Shown here: one piece after another, positions 7,701 to 16,573 of the stretch | Position numbering within the stretch: position 1 is the first letter of the stretch | Layout of the letters: every line of letters begins with the position of its first letter | Assembly (NCBI RefSeq): GCF_007997155.1 | Contig: NZ_VORT01000001.1 | Location: 186,001 to 250,000 of the forward strand | Direction: 5' to 3' | Origin: Aequorivita antarctica | GTDB lineage: Bacteria; Bacteroidota; Bacteroidia; Flavobacteriales; Flavobacteriaceae | Length of the DNA stretch: 64,000 bases | Position numbers and translations under genes: made by a program | Notes under the pieces: generated by a model | Told to the model about the DNA's origin: nothing | Database searches by the model: none | Seen by the model: the letters and a program-made list of their open reading frames with translations, nothing else

Positions 7701-9362
7701 ATGATGGAAAACAAACAACGCCTATTTTTAATTCAGTTTATGATCGCCGCACTGTTCTTTGTACTGCTGGCAAATATCGTTTCGTCTTCCTTCATAAAAG
7801 ATCCCGAAGGTGTTCCATTCTTGGCCTTAAATGAAGACCTAAACACCATGGCAAAGTCTAGGGAAGCTTTGCTGGATTCTTTAATAGCAATAAACAATTT
7901 GACCATTGACCCTTCAGACGGAAACGATATTGACCGAGTTCTAAACAATTTAAAGTATTCAAAAAAAGAAAAACTATTAATAGTGGGATCTTCCCAGCTT
8001 ATTGTTGTTCAGGGTGAAGAATACTGGAAATCCCGTTCCCAAGTTGTTTCAACAAAAATAGAATATTTAACCAACGATAAATACCAGACATACAATCTTT
8101 CCATGGGAGGAATGACGGCCCCTGAAAAATTGTTGATTGCTAACAAAGCTGCCTCAATTCTGCAGCCCCAAAACATAATTATTGCAATGACACCTTGGGA
8201 TAGCGGTGTCAATAAAACAAGACCTACTTTACAAGCAATAGAAAAAAATACCTATAAAACTCAAGATGAAATTAAGGATTTGAACAAAGCTAGTTTAGCT
8301 AAAGAAGAATTCAAATTTCCAATCACATTTAACAATAAAATAAGTGCCTACCTTGAAGGTATTACAAAGGAAAAAAGCATTCTTTATTCCAAAAGAACTG
8401 GAATTCAAAAATGGCTTAAATACAAAACAGATGCACTATTTGGGTCTCATAAAGTAGATACCTTAACTATCGCCTCTGAAGTAACGGATGAGTTGAAACC
8501 AGAGTACTGGTCCACCAATAAGCAGGAACTGAATGATATAACAGGTTGGGATAGTATAGCAATGCATTCCGGGAAGAAGTCATTAAAAATCTCGAATGCA
8601 AACCCTCAAAATGCTTTGTGGTTGGGCGATCCTATATATCTGGATACTCCATCCAAAACCTTCAATTTTGAGGCATACAGCAAAGCTGAAAATATAGGCG
8701 GAAACATAACATTTTATGCTTTCTATTTGGGAGTGACATTTGAAGATGGTTCCGAAACTCAGTTTTACAATAACCTTAGTTTTTCAAAAGAAGACCACGA
8801 TTGGCAAAAAGTAAATACCACAATTACTTTTGATAAAAATGTGGTTAGCCTACGCCCTTTCTTGCTTTTTTATGGAGGAACGGGTACAGTTTGGTTTGAC
8901 GATGTAAAAATAACTCAAGGAGATGATGATTCCAAAAGCGAGAATTTGGTTCCTAATGCTGGTGCTGAAGACAAATCTTTAATCCGAAAAAACGCAGCGT
9001 ATTTATACAGTCAGGCAGATTGGCAATTGATTTTGCTGAACATGAAAAATTCTGTAGATTTTTTAGCAGCCCAAAACAAAGAATTTTCTTCTAAATCAGC
9101 TTTATTAATCACGCCATTCTGGCATTATAATAACAAACTTGCCTATCCACAAATTAAGGAGTACAGAGATTTAATTGAAAACATAAAAGCCTATTGTACG
9201 GAGAAGAATGTTAGGTTTATAGATGCATCTTATATTCTTTCCGCTGAAAATTTTGGAATATACAAAAACGGGGAAGACAAGGATAAAATTGATGTGCTTC
9301 ACTTTAATGAAAATGGCCATAATAAGCTAGCGCTTTACATTATAGACCAATTGGACTTATAA
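7701..9362 (+). CDS. Membrane-anchored SGNH-type acyltransferase partner with internal jelly-roll domain
   Basis: 553 residues, starting 3 bp after the MBOAT stop. One N-terminal membrane anchor (about 9-30) puts the rest in the periplasm. KLLIVGSSQL (91-100) fits the SGNH nucleophile block, and DVLHFNENGH (531-540) gives the C-terminal Asp-x-x-His pair. Between them, about residues 270-405, lies a beta-rich stretch ending GTGTVWFDDVKIT, typical of carbohydrate-binding (galactose-binding-like) jelly rolls. Pairing with MBOAT suggests it transfers acyl groups onto the polysaccharide while the inserted module holds the chain. The catalytic serine (97 or 98) is my assignment. It could instead be an esterase. 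Confidence 0.7.
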   Translation: MMENKQRLFLIQFMIAALFFVLLANIVSSSFIKDPEGVPFLALNEDLNTMAKSREALLDSLIAINNLTIDPSDGNDIDRVLNNLKYSKKEKLLIVGSSQLIVVQGEEYWKSRSQVVSTKIEYLTNDKYQTYNLSMGGMTAPEKLLIANKAASILQPQNIIIAMTPWDSGVNKTRPTLQAIEKNTYKTQDEIKDLNKASLAKEEFKFPITFNNKISAYLEGITKEKSILYSKRTGIQKWLKYKTDALFGSHKVDTLTIASEVTDELKPEYWSTNKQELNDITGWDSIAMHSGKKSLKISNANPQNALWLGDPIYLDTPSKTFNFEAYSKAENIGGNITFYAFYLGVTFEDGSETQFYNNLSFSKEDHDWQKVNTTITFDKNVVSLRPFLLFYGGTGTVWFDDVKITQGDDDSKSENLVPNAGAEDKSLIRKNAAYLYSQADWQLILLNMKNSVDFLAAQNKEFSSKSALLITPFWHYNNKLAYPQIKEYRDLIENIKAYCTEKNVRFIDASYILSAENFGIYKNGEDKDKIDVLHFNENGHNKLALYIIDQLDL

Positions 9363-9398
9363 AAACAAGTTTATAGCAATACTAAAGGGGAAATATTG

Positions 9399-9406
9399 CT
9401 ACTTTT
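9399..9406 (+). promoter_or_regulatory. -7 element before the 9427 gene
   Basis: TACTTTTG, full TAnnTTTG match, 20 bp before the ATG at 9427; no convincing -33 motif. It may give internal transcription within the locus. Confidence 0.5.
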
Positions 9407-9426
9407 GCCCCGAAATTGCGAAACAC

Positions 9427-10602
9427 ATGTTACCACATAATGGTTTTTTGGAAAGTTTTCAAAAACTAAAATCCTATTGCGAAAAAGAAAACTTTAAGGG
9501 TTGGGATCCATATGATGGGCTTAACAGCAAATTGTTCAAATCACTTCCCGTAATTTCCAAATCCCGTTTTTTCAGACTTGCTTGGATTCAGGTTTTTAAA
9601 AGAAGCCCGATTAATTTACGCCAAATTACTTCCGTAGAAAAAGGCTATAACGCTAAAGGACTTGGTCTTTTCATCACTGGGTATTGCAATCTTTATAAAA
9701 CTGACCCCAAACCTGAATATCTCAAAAAAATAAACCAGCTTTCCGCACAAGTTCTGAAAATGCAGACCCAAGGATATTCCGGAGCCTGTTGGGGCTATAA
9801 TTTTGACTGGCAGGCACGCGCTTTCTTTCAACCCAAAGGAATGCCTACGGTTGTTGCCACTACGTTTATCACTGAAGCATTACTGGAAGCTTATAAAATC
9901 ACGAAAAACGAAGAATATTTAGAAGTTGCAAAGGGCGCAACGCAATTCGTTTTAAAGGATTTAAACAGAACGTATGATGAAAAGGACGACTTTTCTTTTT
10001 CTTATTCACCATTGGACAAAACACAGGTTTTTAATGCTTCGTTGCTCGGTGCGAAACTATTGAGTTTGGTTTATGAGTTTACCAAAGAAGAAAACCTACT
10101 AATCGAAGCCAGAAAAGCAGTGCAATATGCTGCCGATTTTCAACAGGAAAATGGTGCTTGGGCTTACGGAACTCTGCCATACCACCAATGGGTTGATAAC
10201 TTTCATTCAGGTTATAATCTGGAATGTATTTATACCTATCAAAAAATATCTGGTGACAACTCCTTTTCTAAACATATTGAAAAAGGATTGGATTATTATT
10301 TAAAAACTTTTTTTACGGAAGAAGGGATTTCAAAATATTATAACAATTCTGTTTTTCCAATTGATATTCACGCGCCTGCACAATTGGTCGTAACTTTGAG
10401 CAAACTGGAAGTTTTCAAGAAGAATGAAAAATTAATCGACAAAGTTTTGAATTGGACCGTGGAGAACATGCAGTCAGATAAAGGATTTTTCCAGTATCAA
10501 AAAAATAAATTTTTTAACTCAAACATTCCATATATGCGATGGGCACAGGCTTGGATGTTTTATGCATTTTCATACTATTTTTTAGAAACAAATGAACAAT
10601 AG
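9427..10602 (+). CDS. Alpha/alpha-toroid protein of polysaccharide loci, function unknown
   Basis: 391 residues, no signal peptide and no membrane segment. The sequence is helical with repeated aromatic/Gly-Trp segments (YSGACWGYNFDWQ, GAWAYGTLPYHQWVDNFHSGY, RWAQAWMFYAFSYY) typical of six-hairpin or terpenoid-cyclase-like alpha/alpha barrels. It begins with a WDPYDGLNS motif. Relatives in Bacteroidota glycan clusters are often labelled delta-aminolevulinate dehydratase, which this does not resemble mechanistically. The fold is shared by glycan hydrolases, lyases and epimerases, so it may process a cytoplasmic glycan intermediate. It overlaps the next gene by 11 bp, so the two are translationally linked. 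Confidence 0.6.
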   Translation: MLPHNGFLESFQKLKSYCEKENFKGWDPYDGLNSKLFKSLPVISKSRFFRLAWIQVFKRSPINLRQITSVEKGYNAKGLGLFITGYCNLYKTDPKPEYLKKINQLSAQVLKMQTQGYSGACWGYNFDWQARAFFQPKGMPTVVATTFITEALLEAYKITKNEEYLEVAKGATQFVLKDLNRTYDEKDDFSFSYSPLDKTQVFNASLLGAKLLSLVYEFTKEENLLIEARKAVQYAADFQQENGAWAYGTLPYHQWVDNFHSGYNLECIYTYQKISGDNSFSKHIEKGLDYYLKTFFTEEGISKYYNNSVFPIDIHAPAQLVVTLSKLEVFKKNEKLIDKVLNWTVENMQSDKGFFQYQKNKFFNSNIPYMRWAQAWMFYAFSYYFLETNEQ

Positions 10603-11338
10603 AATCCAAATCCTAAACACGACCATAGATAACCTTTCTATGGAGGAAACCCTTGCATTGGTGCAGGAAAAAATCCAAACTGGTGAACAACTCCACCATG
10701 TAGTCGTAAATGCAGGTAAAGTTGTGGCGATGCAAAAGGATTCAGAACTACGCCAAAGTGTCAATCAAAGTAATATCATCAACGCTGACGGACAAGCTGT
10801 GGTTTGGGCCTCACGGTTTTTAGGAAAACCACTTAAGGAGCGCGTTGCTGGTATAGACCTTATGGCAAGCCTCGTTGAAATGGCACATAAAAATCACAAC
10901 AAAATTTTCTTATTTGGAGCAAAAGAAGAAGTGGTTAAAAGCGTTGTTGAGAAATACGCTGAAAGCTACGGTCCAGAAATCATTGCAGGATATAGAAACG
11001 GATACTTCTCCCCTTCAGAGGAAAAAACAATTGCGCAACAAATAGCAGACAGCGGAACCCAAATGCTCTTCGTCGCAATATCCTCCCCCATCAAGGAAAA
11101 TTTTCTCTACAAATACCGCGATATTCTTAAAGAAGTAAACCTAATTATGGGCGTAGGCGGCAGTTTTGATGTAGTGGCTGGAAAAACCAAGCGTGCACCT
11201 ACCTGGATGCAAAACGCAGGTCTAGAATGGTTCTATCGCTTTGCCCAAGAACCTAGGCGCATGTGGAAACGCTATTTGGTGGGAAATTCTAAATTTATTT
11301 ACTTGGTACTTAGAGAGCGTTTTTCAAATAAACGATAA
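10592..11338 (+). CDS. WecG/TagA/CpsF-family glycosyltransferase (GT26)
   Basis: 248 residues, the family's normal size. The GT26 core is clear: VVNAGKVVAMQKD (38-50), NADGQAVVWASRFLGKP (64-80, with the Asp66 that matches the proposed catalytic base in TagA) and ERVAGIDLM (83-91), then the later GVGGSFDVVAGKTKRAP and the basic C-terminal tail WFYRFAQEPRRMWKRYL that associates with the membrane. It adds the second sugar to an undecaprenyl-diphosphate-linked first sugar. The initiating enzyme in this window is at 15221. The overlap with the preceding gene indicates one operon. Confidence 0.9.
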   Translation: MNNRIQILNTTIDNLSMEETLALVQEKIQTGEQLHHVVVNAGKVVAMQKDSELRQSVNQSNIINADGQAVVWASRFLGKPLKERVAGIDLMASLVEMAHKNHNKIFLFGAKEEVVKSVVEKYAESYGPEIIAGYRNGYFSPSEEKTIAQQIADSGTQMLFVAISSPIKENFLYKYRDILKEVNLIMGVGGSFDVVAGKTKRAPTWMQNAGLEWFYRFAQEPRRMWKRYLVGNSKFIYLVLRERFSNKR

Positions 11339-11414
11339 TTGCATTATTAAATACTAGTAGATTTATTTCAGGATGGGTAACTGTCTTGTCCAAAAACCCT
11401 CCTCCATAGATACT

Positions 11415-11447
11415 CCATAGCAAAGCCATACCAAAGCCATAGCAAAG
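11415..11447. repeat. Three tandem 11-bp repeats
   Basis: Units CCATAGCAAAG, CCATACCAAAG and CCATAGCAAAG follow each other, then a partial unit (TCAT). They lie in the 284-bp spacer between the WecG-type gene and the polymerase-like gene; the remainder of the spacer shows no gene or RNA that I recognise. Confidence 0.8.
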
Positions 11448-11622
11448 TCATTAAAATGTAAGAAAATAGCCCTTTTTTCCTACAAATATATAATGGTTCA
11501 AAACACCTACGGTTTTTTAAAGTATTGCAAAATGACTTTCTGAATTAAATTGAAAGTTCAAATAAGGTTTTTAGGCGAGAGTTTTCTATCTTTCCCTAAA
11601 ATTTAAGATACGCTAAATAACA

Positions 11623-12843
11623 ATGAGGATACTGCTCTCCGCCATATACCCCTATGCTTTTTTGCTGCTCTACCTTATTATCCCATTTGATGAATATTTC
11701 AGGGCCCCACCAAACATATTGTTGGCTATACTCCTAGTAGCTTTTCCATTTGTTGTTAAAAAAGAGGATTTAAAAAAACTCAAATCACTCCCGATTGCAA
11801 TATTTTTAGGTTTTTTTGCATACCTCTGCCTTAATTCATTTTTTTCAGGTCGATGGGATGGAGATTTCAACGTTATCAAAAAAGTATTGATAGCCGTAGG
11901 GCTTGCAATTCTTTACATTCCAGTGGCGGATGTAAAAAAAATAAACAGCGCAATCATTTTTTCATCATTGGCAGCCATCATTTTTTCGGTCTATAATTTT
12001 GTGCTAATAACTGACGCAACTGGAAGTTTTGCTCTTGGTGATTCTCCACAAGTCATAGAATCCCTATTGATAGATAGGCTTTATTTAGGGCTACTCAGCA
12101 CTTTCAGTATTTTGATTTCCTTTCAGGCAATTCAAAAAAAATACCACCCCAACAACAACTATTATTTGGCCAATATTTTTGTCAATGCACTATTCATTAT
12201 TTTAATCGCTTCAAAAATTGCCGTTGTTTCGTTGTTTATACTGTTATTGATTAGACAGTTTTATGGCCAACGGAAAATTTGGAAGCTTGTAATTGCCGTT
12301 TTAGCATTAGCCGCGGTAGTGGGATTGTTCTTAATTATTAAAAATGAAAGAAGCATTCAATTCAACCAAGAAAGCCACAAAAGTCCTCCTGCTTTTATTG
12401 AAAAATCAATGACCTATGAACTCAGGGCAGTGGTTTGGAAGTGCGCTCAAAACATAATTAATGAAGAAGGTTTTTCTTTAACCGGAATGGGTTTCGACAC
12501 TACAAAAGAGAAGTTGGTTTCTTGTTACGAAACTCAAATTTCCAATCCAACGAAAAAAGAAAAATTTGTTTCTGAACGCTATAACACACATAACCAGTTT
12601 TTGGATTTTTACCTAAGTGCAGGTTTTATAGCCTTGTTGCTTTTCTTGGTTTTTATTGTTGCCAGTGTTTTCTCAACCCGAAAGCAATTTTTACCCACAG
12701 CTATGTTGGCAATATTGATAATGTACTGTTTAGTTGAAAATCTATTTAACCGACAGATTGGAGCATATTATGTAGGCTTCATTTTGATTGTACTAATGAC
12801 AACTGCTAAACCCGCGGAAAACAACAGTATAAAAAAGATATAA
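11623..12843 (+). CDS. O-antigen ligase/Wzy polymerase-like membrane protein
   Basis: 406 residues with about ten to eleven hydrophobic segments and one large external loop (about 240-325) that carries RAVVWKCAQNII and ends with RYNTHNQFLDFYLSAGF. The TxHNxFL-type motif is the signature of the Wzy_C/WaaL family, whose loop residues handle the undecaprenyl-linked glycan. It either polymerises repeat units or ligates chains to an acceptor in the periplasm. In this locus, where the initiating transferase and precursor genes follow, polymerase is slightly favoured. Sequence in this family is poorly conserved, so the choice is inference. Confidence 0.75.
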   Translation: MRILLSAIYPYAFLLLYLIIPFDEYFRAPPNILLAILLVAFPFVVKKEDLKKLKSLPIAIFLGFFAYLCLNSFFSGRWDGDFNVIKKVLIAVGLAILYIPVADVKKINSAIIFSSLAAIIFSVYNFVLITDATGSFALGDSPQVIESLLIDRLYLGLLSTFSILISFQAIQKKYHPNNNYYLANIFVNALFIILIASKIAVVSLFILLLIRQFYGQRKIWKLVIAVLALAAVVGLFLIIKNERSIQFNQESHKSPPAFIEKSMTYELRAVVWKCAQNIINEEGFSLTGMGFDTTKEKLVSCYETQISNPTKKEKFVSERYNTHNQFLDFYLSAGFIALLLFLVFIVASVFSTRKQFLPTAMLAILIMYCLVENLFNRQIGAYYVGFILIVLMTTAKPAENNSIKKI

Positions 12844-12859
12844 AAAGAATTGCAAATTG

Positions 12860-12867
12860 TACTTTTG
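12860..12867 (+). promoter_or_regulatory. -7 element for the ugd operon
   Basis: TACTTTTG, full TAnnTTTG match, 53 bp before the ATG at 12921. It probably drives the 12921-16573 operon. Confidence 0.5.
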
Positions 12868-12887
12868 CGCTTTGATAACAAAAAAAC

Positions 12888-12906
12888 CTTTTCAATTTTT
12901 GAAAAG
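12888..12906 (+). promoter_or_regulatory. Leader hairpin upstream of ugd
   Basis: CTTTTCAA and TTGAAAAG form a perfect 8-bp stem with a TTT loop inside the predicted 5' leader, 14 bp before the ATG. No U-run follows, so it is more likely a translation or stability element than a terminator. Confidence 0.35.
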
Positions 12907-12920
12907 ATAGAAAGAGATAA

Positions 12921-14234
12921 ATGAAAATTTCAGTAATAGGAACTGGCTATGTAGGCCTTGTAACAGGAACCTGTTTGGCAGAAACAGGAAATGAAGTAGT
13001 CTGTGTAGATATAGACAAGGCGAAAGTAGAAAAAATGCGTAACGGCGAAGTGCCAATCTATGAACCGCATTTAGACGTGCTTTTTGAAAGAAATATTAAA
13101 GCGAATCGTTTAAAGTTTACAACTTCACTAGAAGAAGGTTTGGAACATGGTGACATTATTTTTCTTGCACTTCCAACCCCAGAAGATGAAGACGGCTCTG
13201 CAGATCTTTCCTATGTTTTGAGCGTTTCCGAAGAAATTGGAAAGAAAATAAAGAGTTACAAAGTAATCGTGGACAAAAGTACTGTGCCTGTAGGTACAGC
13301 GGAAAAAGTGCACAGTGTAATTGCAAAAAATGCTTCTTGTAAATTTGATGTAGTTTCCAACCCAGAGTTTCTTCGTGAAGGCTTTGCGGTAGACGATTTT
13401 TTAAAACCCGAACGCATCGTTGTTGGGTCCAGCAGTGAAAGAGCAACTGATTTGATGAAAAAGCTTTATGGTCCTTTTGTACGCTCGGGAAATCCAATAA
13501 TCATAATGGATGAAAAATCAGCCGAGCTCACAAAATATGCTGCAAACTCCTTTTTGGCTACCAAGATTACTTTTATGAACGAAATTGCCAACTATTGCGA
13601 AAAAGTTGGCGCAGATGTAGATATGGTTCGTGCCGGAATGGGCAGCGACAGCCGTATTGGCAAGCGTTTTCTTTTTCCTGGAATTGGTTATGGTGGGTCT
13701 TGCTTCCCAAAAGATGTGAAAGCACTTCAGAAAGCTGGAAAAGATAAAAACTACGACTTCAAGATTTTGAATTCAGTAATCGAGATCAATTCAGCTCAAA
13801 AAACAATTTTACTGCCTAAAATTGAGAAATATTTCAACAACAATTTAAAAGGAAAGACAATCGCTATTTGGGGATTGGCCTTTAAACCCGAAACAGATGA
13901 TATCCGCGAAGCCCCATCCATAGATATGATGGAAGCATTGCTAGATAAAGGAGCTAAACTCCAAGTGTTTGATCCCGAAGCAATGCCGAATATTGAAAAA
14001 CGGTTTGGCAATAAATTGAATTATTCAGATTCTATGTATGCTGCGCTTGACAAAGCAGATGCACTTTTAATCTGTACCGAATGGAGTATTTTCCGTACCC
14101 CCGATTATGACAGACTGAAAAAATTATTAAAAAACCCTGTTGTTTTTGATGGCCGAAATTTATATAACATCCAAGATATGGAAACAGAAGGTTTCACCTA
14201 TGTTTCCGTAGGAAGAAAAGCAATTAATCTATGA
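12921..14234 (+). CDS. ugd: UDP-glucose 6-dehydrogenase
   Basis: 437 residues, full length. It oxidises UDP-glucose twice with NAD+ to UDP-glucuronate. Seen: N-terminal NAD loop [10 protein letters not shown] (7-16), the TVPVGT strand (121-126), SNPEFLREG (146-154), the catalytic Cys261 in [10 protein letters not shown], and the C-terminal UDP-binding domain with [20 protein letters not shown]-GalNAc or UDP-ManNAc dehydrogenase is possible, but the next gene, a UDP-glucuronate decarboxylase with a 4-bp ATGA overlap, argues for UDP-glucose as substrate. Together they supply UDP-glucuronate and UDP-xylose to the polysaccharide. Confidence 0.92.
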   Translation: MKISVIGTGYVGLVTGTCLAETGNEVVCVDIDKAKVEKMRNGEVPIYEPHLDVLFERNIKANRLKFTTSLEEGLEHGDIIFLALPTPEDEDGSADLSYVLSVSEEIGKKIKSYKVIVDKSTVPVGTAEKVHSVIAKNASCKFDVVSNPEFLREGFAVDDFLKPERIVVGSSSERATDLMKKLYGPFVRSGNPIIIMDEKSAELTKYAANSFLATKITFMNEIANYCEKVGADVDMVRAGMGSDSRIGKRFLFPGIGYGGSCFPKDVKALQKAGKDKNYDFKILNSVIEINSAQKTILLPKIEKYFNNNLKGKTIAIWGLAFKPETDDIREAPSIDMMEALLDKGAKLQVFDPEAMPNIEKRFGNKLNYSDSMYAALDKADALLICTEWSIFRTPDYDRLKKLLKNPVVFDGRNLYNIQDMETEGFTYVSVGRKAINL

Positions 14235-15217
14235 GGAAGCGTGTACTTATTACAGGTGCCGCAGGGTTTTTAGGCTCTCACCTCTGCGATAAATTTATAG
14301 CTGAAGATTTCCACGTAATCGCGATGGACAATCTTATTACGGGCGATCTTAAAAACATTGCCCATCTTTTTAAATTGGAAGCTTTTGAGTTCTACCATCA
14401 CGACATAACTAAGTTCGTTCATGTTCCAGGGAAGATAGATTATATACTCCAATTTGCTTCGCCTGCAAGCCCGATAGATTATTTAAAAATACCCATCCAG
14501 ACCTTAAAAGTAGGATCTTTGGGAACACACAACCTTTTGGGGTTGGCGAAGGAGAAAAACGCGCGCATTTTAATAGCCTCTACTTCCGAAGTTTATGGCG
14601 ATCCTTTGGTGCATCCGCAAACTGAGGAGTATTTTGGAAACGTAAATACCATTGGTCCTCGAGGGGTTTATGACGAAGCAAAACGCTTTCAGGAATCCAT
14701 TACTATGGCTTACCATAGATTTCATGGTTTGGAAACCCGTATTGCACGTATTTTCAACACCTATGGTCCAAGGATGAGGCTGAATGATGGCCGTGTAATT
14801 CCAGCATTTATTGGACAATCGCTTCGGGGCGAAGACTTAACCGTATTCGGAGATGGAATGCAAACCCGTTCGTTCTGCTATGTGGATGATGAGGTGGAAG
14901 GATTGTACCGTTTATTGATGAGCGATTATTCCCTGCCTGTTAACATTGGTAATCCCGAGGAAATAACAATTCTTGATTTTGCGAAAGAGATAATCAAATT
15001 AACAGGCACCGAGCAAAAGATAGTCTTTAAACCATTGCCACAAGATGACCCTATGCAGCGAGAACCGGATATCTCAAAAGCAAGGGAAATATTGGGTTGG
15101 GAACCAAAAGTATCGAGAGAGGAAGGAATGAAGAAAACTTTTGAATATTTTAAAAATCTTTCAAAAGAGGACCTTTTTAAAAGTGAACATAAAGATTTTT
15201 CAAAACACAATAGATAA
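14231..15217 (+). CDS. UDP-glucuronate decarboxylase (UDP-xylose synthase)
   Basis: 328 residues. Extended short-chain dehydrogenase: [10 protein letters not shown] (9-18) for NAD+, STSEVYGDP (117-125), and the catalytic Tyr147-x-x-x-Lys151 in VYDEAKR. The segments [11 protein letters not shown] and EVYGDPxxHPQxExYxGxVNxxGPRxxYDEAKR are the hallmark of UXS enzymes rather than of GalE or RmlB. It converts UDP-glucuronate to UDP-xylose with CO2 release via a 4-keto intermediate. Its start overlaps the stop of ugd and it is followed after 3 bp by the initiating transferase gene, so the three are co-transcribed. Cytoplasmic. Confidence 0.92.
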   Translation: MRKRVLITGAAGFLGSHLCDKFIAEDFHVIAMDNLITGDLKNIAHLFKLEAFEFYHHDITKFVHVPGKIDYILQFASPASPIDYLKIPIQTLKVGSLGTHNLLGLAKEKNARILIASTSEVYGDPLVHPQTEEYFGNVNTIGPRGVYDEAKRFQESITMAYHRFHGLETRIARIFNTYGPRMRLNDGRVIPAFIGQSLRGEDLTVFGDGMQTRSFCYVDDEVEGLYRLLMSDYSLPVNIGNPEEITILDFAKEIIKLTGTEQKIVFKPLPQDDPMQREPDISKAREILGWEPKVSREEGMKKTFEYFKNLSKEDLFKSEHKDFSKHNR

Positions 15218-15220
15218 AAA

Positions 15221-16573
15221 ATGTTTAAAAGTGGAAGATATTCTGGGTGGTTGCGGCCTATTTCTTATGGAATAGACCTTTTCTTTATCCATTTTTTCGC
15301 TTTTGAATTTTTTGGCACACCCTTTCCATATTTTAATTATATTGTTTTTTTGACCGTTGCGTGGCCATTGCTTTCATTGCGTTCAGGTTTTTATGAGATT
15401 TATCGCTTTACCCATCTTGCAAAAATAATGTCCTTAATAGGAAGACAGGGAGTTATTTTTGTTCTGATTGTTTTTTCCTTTTTTGGCTTTTATAATGAGT
15501 TGTCTACTTCGGCATCATCGATATTTAAATATATTCTATTGGTGATGGGCTGTATTACTATTGTAAAATTAGGAGTCTTCTTTCTTCTCAAGAAATATCG
15601 CTTGCATCTGGGAGGAAACGTTCGTAAGGTTGTTATAATTGGTCTTAACCAAAAGACAGATCTGTTGCGGAAGTTTTTCACCACCAATCCCGTTTATGGC
15701 TATAAACTCTACAAAACCTTTGATCTAAAAGGTCCGGACAAAGTTTCCATAGAGGAATGTATGGATTATATTTTGGAGGAAGAGATAGATGAGGTGTATT
15801 CTTCTGTAGCGGAAATTGGGAATAAAGATCTTATTAAACTGATTGATTTTGTGGACAACAACCTCAAAATCCTAAAATTTCTTCCCGACAACAAAGAGAT
15901 TTATAGCAAAAAACTGGATTTTACTTATTACGGAGTACTACCCATCCTGTCTCTGAGAAAAATCCCAATGGATGAACCTTTTAATAAGTTTATAAAACGA
16001 AGTTTTGATATTGTACTTTCACTATTGGTTATCATAGGGCTTTTATCTTGGCTAACACCCTTGCTTGGACTTTGGATAAAGTTGGAATCCAAAGGGCCTG
16101 TATTTTTTAAACAAAAAAGGAATGGTCTGGACTATAAAGAGTTTTATTGTTACAAGTTCAGATCCATGAAGCCCAACCCTATGGCGCACTTACACCAAAT
16201 AAAAAAAGGAGACGAACGCGTAACAAAGGTCGGACGCATAATCCGAAAGACTAGTATCGATGAGCTGCCACAGTTTATCAATGTGCTAAAGGGTGAAATG
16301 AGTGTGGTGGGACCGCGCCCACATATGGTAAGTCACACCCATATGTACGCCGAAAGGATCGACAAATTTATGGTTCGCCATTTTATCAAACCAGGCATAA
16401 CAGGATTGGCACAAATAAGTGGTTTCCGTGGCGAGGTGGAAAGCGAGAGCCATATTATCAATAGAGTGAAATATGATATTTTTTATCTCGAAAACTGGAG
16501 TCTTTTTCTCGATCTAAAGATCGTCTTCCAAACTATCTTCAACGCGCTTCGAGGCGAAGATAAGGCATACTAA
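15221..16573 (+). CDS. Polyprenyl sugar-phosphate transferase (initiating transferase, WcaJ/WbaP type)
   Basis: 450 residues. Four N-terminal membrane segments, a CoA-binding-like middle domain (about 125-250), a re-entrant hydrophobic helix after KRSFDIVLSLLVI, and the catalytic C-terminal domain: VFFKQKRNG, FYCYKFRSMK, GRIIRKTSIDELPQF, SVVGPRPHM and KPGITGLAQISGFRGE. It transfers a sugar-1-phosphate from a UDP-sugar to undecaprenyl phosphate on the cytoplasmic face and thereby starts repeat-unit assembly. The glucose-phosphate type is most likely, but galactose is possible. The stop overlaps that of the convergent GT4 gene by 4 bp. Confidence 0.92.
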   Translation: MFKSGRYSGWLRPISYGIDLFFIHFFAFEFFGTPFPYFNYIVFLTVAWPLLSLRSGFYEIYRFTHLAKIMSLIGRQGVIFVLIVFSFFGFYNELSTSASSIFKYILLVMGCITIVKLGVFFLLKKYRLHLGGNVRKVVIIGLNQKTDLLRKFFTTNPVYGYKLYKTFDLKGPDKVSIEECMDYILEEEIDEVYSSVAEIGNKDLIKLIDFVDNNLKILKFLPDNKEIYSKKLDFTYYGVLPILSLRKIPMDEPFNKFIKRSFDIVLSLLVIIGLLSWLTPLLGLWIKLESKGPVFFKQKRNGLDYKEFYCYKFRSMKPNPMAHLHQIKKGDERVTKVGRIIRKTSIDELPQFINVLKGEMSVVGPRPHMVSHTHMYAERIDKFMVRHFIKPGITGLAQISGFRGEVESESHIINRVKYDIFYLENWSLFLDLKIVFQTIFNALRGEDKAY

